A stretch of 64,000 nt of DNA. It comes from Acidobacteriota bacterium (GTDB lineage Bacteria > Acidobacteriota > Terriglobia > Acidiferrales > UBA7541). The stretch spans positions 1-64,000 of the forward strand of contig QHYS01000166.1 in NCBI GenBank assembly GCA_003223325.1, read 5' to 3'. The position numbers and the translations under genes were made by a program. Below the pieces are notes generated by a model. It was not told where the DNA came from. It worked only from the letters and a program-made list of their open reading frames with translations, and searched no databases. Of the stretch, positions 25,006 through 33,086 are shown piece after piece (within the stretch, counting starts at the first letter, position 1; each line of letters begins with the position of its first letter).

Positions 25006-25402
25006 TTAGGGTTGCAGGTTCATACGGCGGACCAGGTACGCGAAGGGCGGATCTGAGCCCAACGCATCGAGCCTCAGGCAAACCTTGAGGTACACAAGCA
25101 TGTCGGAGCGTTCGTGAAACGCCTTTTCCAGCCATTCCAAGGCCCGGTCTTTCTGACCGTGACCCATATAAATTAAAGCAATTACATAAGGATTGATGAA
25201 CGTATGCGCGCACTCCTGTTTCAGCTCCGCAATCAACCTCTCAGCTTCGATTTTGTTGCCGGATAGCGCATGGACGCGCCCGATATCGGACTCCACGACG
25301 TGGGTTCCCTGGAGCAGATCTTGGCGTTTCAGACACCACACCCATCCCCCCGCCGCCAAACTTTTCCACGATTTTATAGTGCGAGATGGTCTGCCCGATC
25401 AT
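25006..25402 (-). pseudogene. Remnant of a Ser/Thr kinase-TPR gene: both ends fused, middle deleted
   Basis: From the ATG at 25402 the minus strand reads MIGQTISHYKIVEKFGGGGM then GVV, the exact N-terminus and glycine-rich loop of acidobacterial PknB-like kinases. Directly after, in another frame, come the last TPR-like repeats of the same protein type: HALSGNKIEAERLIAELKQE, INPYVIALIYMGHGQKDRAL, EWLEKAFHERSDMLVYLKVC and LRRMNLQP-like ending VRRMNLQP. A normal gene of this type is about 2.5 kb; more than 2 kb has been lost. No kinase catalytic residues remain. Confidence 0.8.
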
Positions 25403-25539
25403 CGGTTGAAAGCCGTCATTGGCGACGAATGTTAGGCTCTGTTCCAAACCAACTCAGTGCTAGGGCCACTTGTCGTAGATACCCGCTATCTACTACCCTA
25501 TGGGGCTGGCGATTGAGAATCCTTGAAGGCGAGAGTCTG

Positions 25540-26643
25540 ATGCGCAAACCCGATAACAAGCTTTTCACGGGCCTCGCGAAGTCTGACACGAAGCAACACT
25601 TGCACCTCCGTCCTTCGCGCCGCGAATTTATGGGGTCGATTCTCCTCGCTGGTGCCGGTGCAGTGCTCTCCTCATCACCATTGATTGCGCAGAGCGCGCC
25701 GGCGGCCAGCGCAGCAAAGGCGGGACGCATTGATGTCCACTACCACCTCGTTCCTCCGAGCTTGATTCAGGCATTTGGCGCTCAGCGGTTCGCAAACGCC
25801 GCTTCAAACTGGACACTCGATCAGAGGCTGATGGACATGGAGCGCAACGGAGTGGCTACAGTCGTTTGCTCCATAGCTCCCCAGGGCGATCCCTTCGCGG
25901 ATGCGTCAAAGGCGGTCCAACTGACGCGCGAATGCAATGAATACTTCGCTCGCGTTGCGACGGATTACCCGGGCCGATTCGGCGTCTTCGCGTCCGCACC
26001 CCTGCCCAATGTGGATGCCGCCCTCCGCGAAATAGACTACGCCTTGGATACCCTGAAGGCCGACGGTATCGCTCTCTTTACAAGCTACGGAGATAAGTGG
26101 CTCGGCGATCCGGCGTTCAACCCCATCTTTGAGGAACTCAACCGGCGCAAGGCGGTTCTTTTCACCCACCCAAATACCGCAATTTGCTGCAAGAATCTCT
26201 TGCCCAATATCGGTGACGGGACGATCGAGTGGGGCACGGACACCACTCGCGCCATTACGAACCTGCTGTTCAGCGGGACCGCCGCGCGCTGCCCCAATGT
26301 TCGTATGACCTTTTCGCACGGGGGCGGCACGATGCCGTATCTGGTCGAGCGGCTCGAGGCGCTGGCCCATTCGCCCAAGTTTGCATCACAATTTCCCGCA
26401 GGATTTGCGGCTGCTGCCGGCAAGTTCTACTACGACACCGCCTGGACCACGAACCCCGAAGCCATGTCGGCGCTAAGCAAGCTGGTCCCCATTTCACAGA
26501 TTTTGTTCGGAACGGATTTCCCATACCTGACTGCGGCGGACCAGCTTAAGGACTTGAAAGACTGTGGTGTGTTCAGCGGCGCTGATCTCGCAAAAATAGA
26601 TAGCCAGAACGCTCTCCCCCTCTTGCCGCGCTTCAGGGCTTAG
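25540..26643 (+). CDS. Tat-exported amidohydrolase (ACMSD/resorcylate-decarboxylase-like)
   Basis: 367 residues from the ATG at 25540; the frame is open further upstream but that part overlaps the kinase remnant. A Tat signal (RPSRREFMGSILLAGAGAVL) precedes the TIM-barrel. Metal ligands of the amidohydrolase_2 family are visible: HxH in GRIDVHYHLVPPSL, His in VLFTHPNTAICC, His in MTFSHGGGTMPYLVERLEAL, and Asp in ILFGTDFPYLTAADQL. Relatives decarboxylate or hydrolyse aromatic or ring-cleaved acids with zinc. Export is unusual for that class and fits the secreted character of the region. It is followed by an NHL propeller gene 78 bases on. Confidence 0.88.
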   Translation: MRKPDNKLFTGLAKSDTKQHLHLRPSRREFMGSILLAGAGAVLSSSPLIAQSAPAASAAKAGRIDVHYHLVPPSLIQAFGAQRFANAASNWTLDQRLMDMERNGVATVVCSIAPQGDPFADASKAVQLTRECNEYFARVATDYPGRFGVFASAPLPNVDAALREIDYALDTLKADGIALFTSYGDKWLGDPAFNPIFEELNRRKAVLFTHPNTAICCKNLLPNIGDGTIEWGTDTTRAITNLLFSGTAARCPNVRMTFSHGGGTMPYLVERLEALAHSPKFASQFPAGFAAAAGKFYYDTAWTTNPEAMSALSKLVPISQILFGTDFPYLTAADQLKDLKDCGVFSGADLAKIDSQNALPLLPRFRA

Positions 26644-26721
26644 GGTACGGGCAGTTGGATTCTGGTATCTGATGTGCTACTTTCTCCCTAAAATCGCCAA
26701 GAGTTTGGAAGGAAGGTTGCC

Positions 26722-27828
26722 ATGCGCCGATCGCTCCCCTCTCTAGTCCTAGTAATCGGCTTGTCGTTCTTCTGTGGGCCCACCTTCGCCCAGGAGAAAG
26801 GCGGCGACGACCGCACGGGTCCCTACGATGGAGTGCAAGGTTGGCCGCAGCCACTACCCGATAAGGGATATATTTGGGGATCGACCGGTGGAATTTTCGC
26901 TGAAACGCCCAACAAAATCTTTATCGGCAACCGCGGCGAACTGAAGCTGCCGGATAAACTGCCGCGCAGTTTCAATGGCTTCTGGGGTTCTTTCGGTGAG
27001 CAGGCCACAGGTGTGACGCCCGTGTTTAAGAACTGTAGCGCTATCGTGGATGCCAGCGGCAAGCTGATCGAAGCATGGACGCAGTGGGATCATCTCTTCG
27101 AGGATGGCCGTGGACCTCACTCCGTCTTGATCAGCCCGTACGATCCCGAGCACAACGTCTGGGTGGTTGACGACATTCATCATCAAATTTTCAAATTCAC
27201 CAATGATGGCAAGAAGCTGCTGATGACCCTTGGAGTGAGGGATGAGCCCGGCAACGACGACAAACATTTCAAGCGGCCCACCGACATCGCCTGGCTGCCG
27301 GATGGCACGTTTTTTGTAAGCGACGGATATGGCAATACGCGTGTCGTAAAGTTCGACAAGAACGGAAAGTTCCTGCTGACCTGGGGGACACCCGGCACCG
27401 GAAACGGCCAGTTCAACACGCCACATTCGATTACCGTCGACCGAAACCGCCGCGTGTATGTCTCCGATCGGGCCAACAATCGCATTCAGGTCTTCGATGA
27501 GAACGGCAAGTACCTCGACCAGTTTCCCAACGTCACCCAGCCATACCACATTCGTGTTAGCGAGGATGGTTATCTCTGGGCGTTCTCCGGCCCGCTCGAT
27601 AAATTTCTGAAATACGATCTCCAAGGACATCTGTTGTATGCCTGGGGGACACACGGCACGGCACCGGGTCTGTTCTGGGCGGTGCATCAATTCTCGGCCG
27701 ATAGCGACGGCAGTCTCTTTACCGCCGAAGTTTTCGGCGGGCGGCCGCAGAAGTTCCGGCCGCGACAGGGGGCCGACCCGTCCCATTTTTATAAGCCAGT
27801 ACCGCTCATGCCCAAGAAATCGAGTTGA
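26722..27828 (+). CDS. Secreted NHL-repeat six-bladed beta-propeller protein
   Basis: 368 residues, GGAAGG before the ATG and a signal peptide ending TFAQE. Repeats with the NHL signature are seen: NVWVVDDIHHQIFKFTNDGK, DGTFFVSDGYGNTRVVKFDK, GNGQFNTPHSITVDRNRRVY and VSDRANNRIQVFDENGKYLD. Such proteins resemble the peptidyl-hydroxyglycine amidating lyase domain and gluconolactonases, but the lyase activity cannot be assumed. The two His of DIHHQI and the His of PHSITV are where the lyase has metal ligands. The gene belongs to a rightward run with the amidohydrolase and the small secreted protein after it. Confidence 0.85.
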   Translation: MRRSLPSLVLVIGLSFFCGPTFAQEKGGDDRTGPYDGVQGWPQPLPDKGYIWGSTGGIFAETPNKIFIGNRGELKLPDKLPRSFNGFWGSFGEQATGVTPVFKNCSAIVDASGKLIEAWTQWDHLFEDGRGPHSVLISPYDPEHNVWVVDDIHHQIFKFTNDGKKLLMTLGVRDEPGNDDKHFKRPTDIAWLPDGTFFVSDGYGNTRVVKFDKNGKFLLTWGTPGTGNGQFNTPHSITVDRNRRVYVSDRANNRIQVFDENGKYLDQFPNVTQPYHIRVSEDGYLWAFSGPLDKFLKYDLQGHLLYAWGTHGTAPGLFWAVHQFSADSDGSLFTAEVFGGRPQKFRPRQGADPSHFYKPVPLMPKKSS

Positions 27829-27867
27829 GCGGCCCTGTCAATGGCTGAAGAAAGGACTGTGAAGCAC

Positions 27868-28389
27868 ATGGCAAAGCGAATTTCCTTGTTACTGCTGCTC
27901 CTGACTCTGTTGCTGCCAGCGGTCATGCGTGCCCAGGGAAACGCCAACTTCTCCGGTACCTGGAAGCTCGCCCAGATCGATCCGCCGGTGGATCCCCGAA
28001 ACGGCCACCCACCGGGGCCGGGTGGGGGACTCGGTGGAGGTGGAGATGCGGACAATGCCTATGGGGCGAGCATCCGCGAAATTTTTGCTCAAGCACCCCA
28101 GATGATGACCATCACCCAGACGGCAAATCAAATTACCGTTCAGCTGGGTTCGGAAAAAGAGGCGTATACGATGGATGACAAGCCGACCGTTACTCCAGCT
28201 GGTGATCCCAACGCCTTGAAGACTTGGGGGCACTGGGATGGAACGAAGCTGCACCTGCACTTCAAAAAAGGGATGAACTGGGGAAGGGACATTCTGAGCT
28301 TGAGCGAAGGGAAGCTGGCGGTCCTGCGGGATATTGAGTCGGGTGGCGGATCGACTACGTATGCCCTGACATATTCCAAGGCACAGTAA
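27868..28389 (+). CDS. Small secreted lipocalin-like hypothetical protein
   Basis: About 173 residues. Starts at 27841, 27859 (GTG) and 27868 are possible; I prefer 27868 because it opens directly with the signal peptide (MAKRISLLLLLLTLLLPAVM then RAQ). The mature part starts NANFSGTWKLAQIDPPVD, followed by a glycine-rich loop (GPGGGLGGGGDADN). Strands with MTITQTANQITVQLGSEKEA and KTWGHWDGTKLHLHFKKGMN follow. The F-S-G-T-W-K-L start is common in small secreted acidobacterial proteins thought to be beta-barrels. No function known. Confidence 0.7.
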   Translation: MAKRISLLLLLLTLLLPAVMRAQGNANFSGTWKLAQIDPPVDPRNGHPPGPGGGLGGGGDADNAYGASIREIFAQAPQMMTITQTANQITVQLGSEKEAYTMDDKPTVTPAGDPNALKTWGHWDGTKLHLHFKKGMNWGRDILSLSEGKLAVLRDIESGGGSTTYALTYSKAQ

Positions 28390-28454
28390 GCAATTCCCCG
28401 CTCATCACTCCAAAAGAAATCCAGACTGAGCGATTTGAACTTGGGTTTCCGTAG

Positions 28455-29300
28455 ATGGATAAGTCAACCCTCTTATTACTAGCGATAATACTGGCTGTTT
28501 TTGGCGGCTCTGTTGCAGCCGGTCATCCTGCATGGGGCACACTCACGGGGATTGCTATCATCCTGCTCGCTGCAGGACTAGCCGTGGGAACGCTACCGCT
28601 TCAGTCCCAAGATTACTTTGAGGAGCGCATAGGGCCCAGCAAGAGGACCTCGAACAGCCTGGTTACGTTGAGTTCTGCTGCCATCGTTGCCATCTATGCC
28701 GCGGGCTACCACCGAACCAGTTCTGCGGCCCATAAGTTTGATTCGCAGACACCCCAGCAGAGAACGTCCGCTACGATCGCCATCGTGACGCGGCCGGCGG
28801 CCACCAGCCCGGCGATCGAAGCGACACCCTCGGGTTTGCGTTCTGAAACTCCTGCCATCAAGAAAAATGCCAAACGACCCTCAGCTCCAGCTCGAAAAGC
28901 GGTACCCAGCAAGTCGAGCGATTCAGCGTCACCTTCCGCGCCGTCGACATCACCAGCCCCTAATCCGCCAGCCAACGGGGCCGCACAACCGGCAACCGCC
29001 GCGCAAGCTCGATACAAAGATGGAGTCTACTTGGGTTGGGGTAGCTGCCGCCATGGCGATATCGAGGCGTCCGTTGTGATTCAGGACGGAAAGATCGCTT
29101 CGGTTGCGATCTCCCAATGCCTGACGCGCTATTCCTGTTCCTGGATCGCTCCAAAAACTCCAGGCGGTGGGTTTCCCGATTTGCCTGGACAGGTGGTCGA
29201 AAGGCAGAGTCCGAAAGTCGATTACGTGTCGGGAGCCACCGAGAGTAGCTATGCATTCGCCGATGCGGTTATCGCAGCCTTGTCCAAAGCGACGGAGTGA
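28455..29300 (+). CDS. Membrane-anchored FMN-binding-domain protein
   Basis: 281 residues. The first 95 hold three hydrophobic helices (LLLLAIILAVFGGSVAAGHP; WGTLTGIAIILLAAGLAVGT; LVTLSSAAIVAIYAAGY). A long Ala/Pro/Ser linker follows (about 100-190). The C-terminal 90 residues form an FMN-binding domain like those of NosR, NqrC and RnfG: RYKDGVYLGWGSCRHGDIEA, VVIQDGKIASVAISQ and the flavinylation motif VDYVSGATESSYAF. FMN is attached covalently to Thr/Ser in that motif by ApbE, which is the next gene. The linker suggests a flavin domain reaching into the periplasm to pass electrons. Confidence 0.88.
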   Translation: MDKSTLLLLAIILAVFGGSVAAGHPAWGTLTGIAIILLAAGLAVGTLPLQSQDYFEERIGPSKRTSNSLVTLSSAAIVAIYAAGYHRTSSAAHKFDSQTPQQRTSATIAIVTRPAATSPAIEATPSGLRSETPAIKKNAKRPSAPARKAVPSKSSDSASPSAPSTSPAPNPPANGAAQPATAAQARYKDGVYLGWGSCRHGDIEASVVIQDGKIASVAISQCLTRYSCSWIAPKTPGGGFPDLPGQVVERQSPKVDYVSGATESSYAFADAVIAALSKATE

Positions 29301-30225
29301 CGAGGTCCTCCGCACCGTCGCCCTGATGGGAACCTTCGTGACCATACATGTAGTGGGCCACGTGGTCGGTCACGAAGGGGATCCAGGGCCGGCCGAGCGG
29401 TCGGAGAAAGCGGTAGACCGTGCGTTTGAATGGTTTTGCCGCGTCGAGGAATGTTGCACGCGCTTTGAGGCCCAAAGCGAAGTGATGCAGCTCACAACCC
29501 GGGTGGGCGCACCCGTTCGAGTCAGCGCAATCCTCTATGAAGCTGTGCAATTTGCGTTGGCGGTAGCGGAGGAGAGCGACGGCGCATTCGATCCGACGGT
29601 CGGCTATGCCATGGAAGAGCGCGGCTTCAATCGCGAATATCGCACCGGAAAAACGATACGAACCGCTCTCGATTTCAGTGGCTCGGTCAATTATCGGGAC
29701 GTTCGCCTCGACGCGGACCGCAAGACCATCACTTTGCTTCGCCCGCTGATCCTTGACCTCGGAGCGGTTGCGAAGGGGCTCGCAGTCGATCTCGCCGCCC
29801 GTGAATTGCGACCCTGCAAGAATTTTGCGATCAATGCGGGCGGCGACCTTTTTCTCGGAGGATGCAACCCAGACGGCCAGCCGTGGTCCATCGGAATCCG
29901 CCATCCCCGCAGCGACGATGAATTGATCGATTCTGTCCGCATTTCCAACCGCGCGGTGTGCACCTCAGGTGATTACGAGAGGCGAAGCTCAAAGCATGAC
30001 GGCCATCACATTCTCGATCCGCGCACTGGATCGTCAGCGAATGCCGTCGCGAGCGTGACGGTTATAGCGCCTACTGCCATGTTGGCGGATGCGCTCGCAA
30101 CAGCAGCTTTCAGTCTGGGTCCGGCCGAGGGAATGCAACTGTTCGATCGCTTGGGTGTGGATGGGCTTATCATTTCTCCGGAGCTAGAGCAATATGCGAC
30201 TCGAGGGATGCGTGACTACCACTAG
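29263..30225 (+). CDS. apbE: FAD:protein FMN transferase
   Basis: About 320 residues. The start is uncertain: the ATG at 29263 overlaps the previous gene by 38 bases, while the first ATG beyond the overlap is inside the conserved MGT motif. ApbE motifs are present: ALMGTFVTIH, YEAVQFALAVAEESDGAFDP, LDLGAVAKGLAVDLAARELR, FAINAGGDLFLGG, AVCTSGDYERR and HHILDPRTGSS. The enzyme splits FAD and attaches FMN to Thr or Ser of a [ST]GA[ST]x[ST] site. The substrate is surely the adjacent FMN-binding protein. No signal peptide or lipobox is seen, so it may act from the cytoplasmic side or the true start is missed. Confidence 0.9.
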   Translation: MRLSQPCPKRRSDEVLRTVALMGTFVTIHVVGHVVGHEGDPGPAERSEKAVDRAFEWFCRVEECCTRFEAQSEVMQLTTRVGAPVRVSAILYEAVQFALAVAEESDGAFDPTVGYAMEERGFNREYRTGKTIRTALDFSGSVNYRDVRLDADRKTITLLRPLILDLGAVAKGLAVDLAARELRPCKNFAINAGGDLFLGGCNPDGQPWSIGIRHPRSDDELIDSVRISNRAVCTSGDYERRSSKHDGHHILDPRTGSSANAVASVTVIAPTAMLADALATAAFSLGPAEGMQLFDRLGVDGLIISPELEQYATRGMRDYH

Positions 30226-30249
30226 TGCCGTCCCACCGATTTCGACCCG

Positions 30250-31119
30250 ATGGCTAGAGGTGCCGTGCTTGGCTGGCTGAAAATCGCAGCAACAGGTTGG
30301 AACGTCACTAGCTCCCCGATTTGGCGATTTTTCCAGACGCCCAAGGGTCTGCTTATCATTGTCTTGGCGCTTCTGGTTACTTTTGCCGCGCCACGCGAGG
30401 GATTCGCATTAGTGGCCCCCGGCCTGGTGACTGCCGTTACTTTCGCTGGCGCGATCGACATGTTGATGCTCCGGAGAATACGAGGCGTCTGGGAATTTCC
30501 GAGCGCAGCGGTCCTCACTGGTTTGATTGTAGCCATGGTGTTGACCCCACACGAACCGTGGTACATCGCCGCTTGCACCTCGGCGGTCGCGATTGCCGGC
30601 AAGCACATCGCGAGGACTCGTTCGTCCAATATCTTTAATCCAGCAGCTCTGGCTTTGGTTACCACATTCTACATTTTCAATACGGGCCAGAGTTGGTGGG
30701 GCGCATTACCTGAGATAACGCCGTTCGCTTTCATGGTGCTCGTGGCGAGCGGCACGTTCATTGCGGATCGAGTGAACAAGATTCCTTTGGTGCTCGTGTT
30801 CTTAGGCACCTACTTCGGCCTGTTTACGCTCACGACTTTCCTTAGTGATCCGGGGAAAGTCGCCGAAATCTTTCGGCCGCCAGATCTACATGCCGTGATC
30901 TTTTTTGCGTTCTTTATCCTGACTGATCCGCCGACCTCGCCCGTGAGGTATCCCGATCAGATTGTGTGTGGTGTGCTTGTTGCGCTGGCCAGCTACGCAA
31001 TCTTTGAGTGGGTGGGTGCGGCCTACTATCTTCTCGCGGGCGTGCTCGTCGGCAACACTTGGGAAGCCTGGCATCGATGGTTACTTTCGCGCCAGCGCCT
31101 CCCCTCACCGGCCACGTAG
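30250..31119 (+). CDS. RnfD/NqrB-like membrane protein
   Basis: 289 residues with about eight to ten transmembrane helices. It matches the NqrB/RnfD superfamily: PKGLLIIVLALLVTFAAPRE, the SSNIFNPAALALVTTFYIFN segment, and FFAFFILTDPPTSPVRYPDQ, the conserved TDPxTSP region. In Rnf and Na+-NQR this subunit carries flavin and helps move ions across the membrane. Here it stands with only an FMN-binding protein and ApbE; subunits A, B, C and E are absent from the window. Spacing to apbE is 24 bases, so the three form an operon. A strong hairpin follows the stop codon. Confidence 0.85.
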   Translation: MARGAVLGWLKIAATGWNVTSSPIWRFFQTPKGLLIIVLALLVTFAAPREGFALVAPGLVTAVTFAGAIDMLMLRRIRGVWEFPSAAVLTGLIVAMVLTPHEPWYIAACTSAVAIAGKHIARTRSSNIFNPAALALVTTFYIFNTGQSWWGALPEITPFAFMVLVASGTFIADRVNKIPLVLVFLGTYFGLFTLTTFLSDPGKVAEIFRPPDLHAVIFFAFFILTDPPTSPVRYPDQIVCGVLVALASYAIFEWVGAAYYLLAGVLVGNTWEAWHRWLLSRQRLPSPAT

Positions 31120-31122
31120 CCG

Positions 31123-31152
31123 CGTAGCGAAGGAGGGAGCGCCTTCGCTACG
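31123..31152. terminator. Bidirectional hairpin between convergent genes
   Basis: CGTAGCGAAGG (31123-31133) and CCTTCGCTACG (31142-31152) form a perfect 11-bp stem with an 8-base loop, three bases after the RnfD-like stop. It lies across the 3' end of the leftward DUF6644 gene and probably stops transcription in both directions. Confidence 0.6.
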
Positions 31153-31624
31153 AAAACCCGATCCAGCGTCCGCCGATGCCCACCCCGGACCACAGAAGGA
31201 CCGAGACCAGGGCCACTACTTTGCCCCAAAGGGGCCTTACTCGAGTCTGATCAGCCATGGTCACTTTTCGCTGCACCGTAAAAGTAAAGACGATTGCCAG
31301 AAACAGCGACGTCATCTTCAGCCAAAAAGCGGGATGGTAATAACACTTTATCGCTTCGGATAAGAACAGCAGGCTGCCTGTGATGATCATCAACACAAGA
31401 CTGCCGATCAGCCAGGGCTGGGCATCGCGTGCAAGCTGCGCGACAGACTGGCGCCGCAACCCAAGACCTAACAGGCGCAGGTCGACGACCAGCACTGCTC
31501 CCCCAATCAATCCAAGGCCAAGGAGGTGTATCGCTTCGATTAGAGGGAAAAGCCAAGCCGATCTTCTTATGGCTTCGCCGATTCCCGACTGTTCGCACCA
31601 CTGAAAGAAACTCAGCAGTGACAT
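31148..31624 (-). CDS. DUF6644-type membrane protein
   Basis: 158 residues, four to five hydrophobic helices: WLFPLIEAIHLLGLGLIGGA, LIGSLVLMIITGSLLFLSEA, FWLKMTSLFLAIVFTFTVQ and VVALVSVLLWSGVGIGGRWI. Conserved points are IEAIHLLGLGL with a membrane His, DLRLLGLGLRR, TGSLLFLSEA and GRWIGF, shared with the neighbouring longer gene. This matches a family I know as DUF6644. The His residues in helices make a haem- or metal-binding role possible, but this is not shown. Its ATG overlaps the stop of the upstream gene by one base. Confidence 0.75.
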   Translation of the reverse strand: MSLLSFFQWCEQSGIGEAIRRSAWLFPLIEAIHLLGLGLIGGAVLVVDLRLLGLGLRRQSVAQLARDAQPWLIGSLVLMIITGSLLFLSEAIKCYYHPAFWLKMTSLFLAIVFTFTVQRKVTMADQTRVRPLWGKVVALVSVLLWSGVGIGGRWIGFS

Positions 31625-32424
31625 CAGTGCTCCGCTTCAGTCGGTACGCAGCTGGTGAGGAAATTAATGATTGCCGGTTGCGGCTGTCTGTCGCAGTCGA
31701 ACCAGTTATACGCAATCATCCTTCCGGAAAGAACGATAGCGACCCAGAGGACGAGAGAGAGGGCGCCAGCAACTCTGGCGGCCCTGGGCGGTGTCAGGTC
31801 CAGATCCCACGAGATGACCCGCCGATAAACACCCGAGTGAAAGATCAACACGTTAATACCTGCCACCATCAACAGAATCATTTTGGTCCTGAAAAAAATA
31901 TTCTGAAAGGACCGAAGGGGTATAGCAGAAAACAGAAGTGCTCCGCTGATGACCATCACAACGAACCCAACCGCGGTCCACGGCAACAGGCGCCGGGCAA
32001 CTTCGGATACGGGCACACTCCGCATGGTCCAACCGAGGAGACGCAGGTCGAACATAACCGCCAAGCCGAAGAAAAGACACAACGCCCAGACGTGAATCGA
32101 TTCTATTAGGTCATAAGCATACCGCGATTCGTGAAGGCCGACGCTCCAGGATGAATCCGCCATCCGTCTGAAGAAATTGAGAAGAGCGCTTCCGGTTCCT
32201 TGGTTACTATTGCCCTCCAAGAGCGTTGCCCTGAATGGTGCGGCTCTCCGAAAAATGACAAAGCGCGCCAATGCCGAAGCAAATTGCGAAGGGGGTACGG
32301 GGACATTGCGCCGCACTTCACTCGTCCACTGCGCCATGTATGCTGGAGCTTGGTCAGGTGCCGTCATCAAATAACAGAGCACCAAGACCAAAGCAGGAAG
32401 CAAAGTTATCAAACGACCCGACAC
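31624..32424 (-). CDS. DUF6644-type membrane protein with N-terminal extension
   Basis: 266 residues. An N-terminal hydrophobic segment (LITLLPALVLVLCYLMTAP) and a periplasmic stretch of about 80 residues precede a four-helix part like the next gene: YDLIESIHVWALCLFFGLAV, MFDLRLLGWTMRSVPVSEVA, WTAVGFVVMVISGALLFSAI and LSLVLWVAIVLSGRMIAYNW. The IESIHV His and the SGxLLF and GRxIxY motifs are common to both. The coupled stop/start (TGATG) shows co-translation, and the two probably form a complex. Function unknown. Confidence 0.75.
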   Translation of the reverse strand: MSGRLITLLPALVLVLCYLMTAPDQAPAYMAQWTSEVRRNVPVPPSQFASALARFVIFRRAAPFRATLLEGNSNQGTGSALLNFFRRMADSSWSVGLHESRYAYDLIESIHVWALCLFFGLAVMFDLRLLGWTMRSVPVSEVARRLLPWTAVGFVVMVISGALLFSAIPLRSFQNIFFRTKMILLMVAGINVLIFHSGVYRRVISWDLDLTPPRAARVAGALSLVLWVAIVLSGRMIAYNWFDCDRQPQPAIINFLTSCVPTEAEH

Positions 32425-32554
32425 TTGGAACCCACTTCTATTGATCTCAAGCTTTCGGGATCAATTTTCTACCTCGTCCCGAACGTCATCGACCGCGGTG
32501 ATTCCCACGAGTCGAGGTACGATCGTGCGCAACTAATATCGAGCGCCGCTTCGG

Positions 32555-32992
32555 CTACTTTTTGTCCTGGCTGCCCGGCGTCAACTCGTAGGGAGCGCCG
32601 GTTCCGGACGAGCCGAGAAACAACTTGCGTCCGTCAGGCAGCGTAAGATCCCTGCCGTTGGCTCGGTGCGACCCATCCTTTGCCTGGTAACCATCGATTA
32701 CGATCTCGGTGCCAGGCAACAGAGATTCTTTCGTGAAGCCGCGCCGGAACAGAACATTCGGCGTACCCGCTTCGATGGCCCAGTTTTCAATCGTGCCGTC
32801 GGGCTTCTTCACATCCACGTGCAACCAGGTGTGGGGATTTACCCATTCCATTTTCGTGATCGTCCCCTTGAAACTCACCGGTTTATTCGCGTCGAACTCC
32901 GCTGCAAAGGCGTGGTGCGCCAACATCGACGTCGCGCCTCCGCACATTACCAGACCCACGACGTAGACTACTGTGGCAAGCTTCGCTCGCAT
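32555..32992 (-). CDS. DUF6152 protein, exported
   Basis: 145 residues from the ATG at 32992 (AGGAGG ten bases upstream; a TTG nine bases earlier is too close to it). The signal peptide (VYVVGLVMCGGATSMLA) is followed by HHAFAAEFDANKPVSFKGTI, then TKMEWVNPHTWLHVDVKKPD with NPH, and ENWAIEAGTPNVLFRRGFTK. It is the most divergent of the four copies but keeps His-His and NPH. It reads away from the DUF6644 pair's promoter side and lies downstream of a leftward run of three WEG-family genes, repeating the pairing seen at 20-25 kb. Confidence 0.85.
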   Translation of the reverse strand: MRAKLATVVYVVGLVMCGGATSMLAHHAFAAEFDANKPVSFKGTITKMEWVNPHTWLHVDVKKPDGTIENWAIEAGTPNVLFRRGFTKESLLPGTEIVIDGYQAKDGSHRANGRDLTLPDGRKLFLGSSGTGAPYELTPGSQDKK

Positions 32993-33086
32993 CGACTTCA
33001 ATCCTCCTGCCGCGTGTAAATCAAGATGGACGCCGTGGCCCGCGGCGGCTCGATATCCCTATTCAGGATATTTGGCGCCCTCCATG

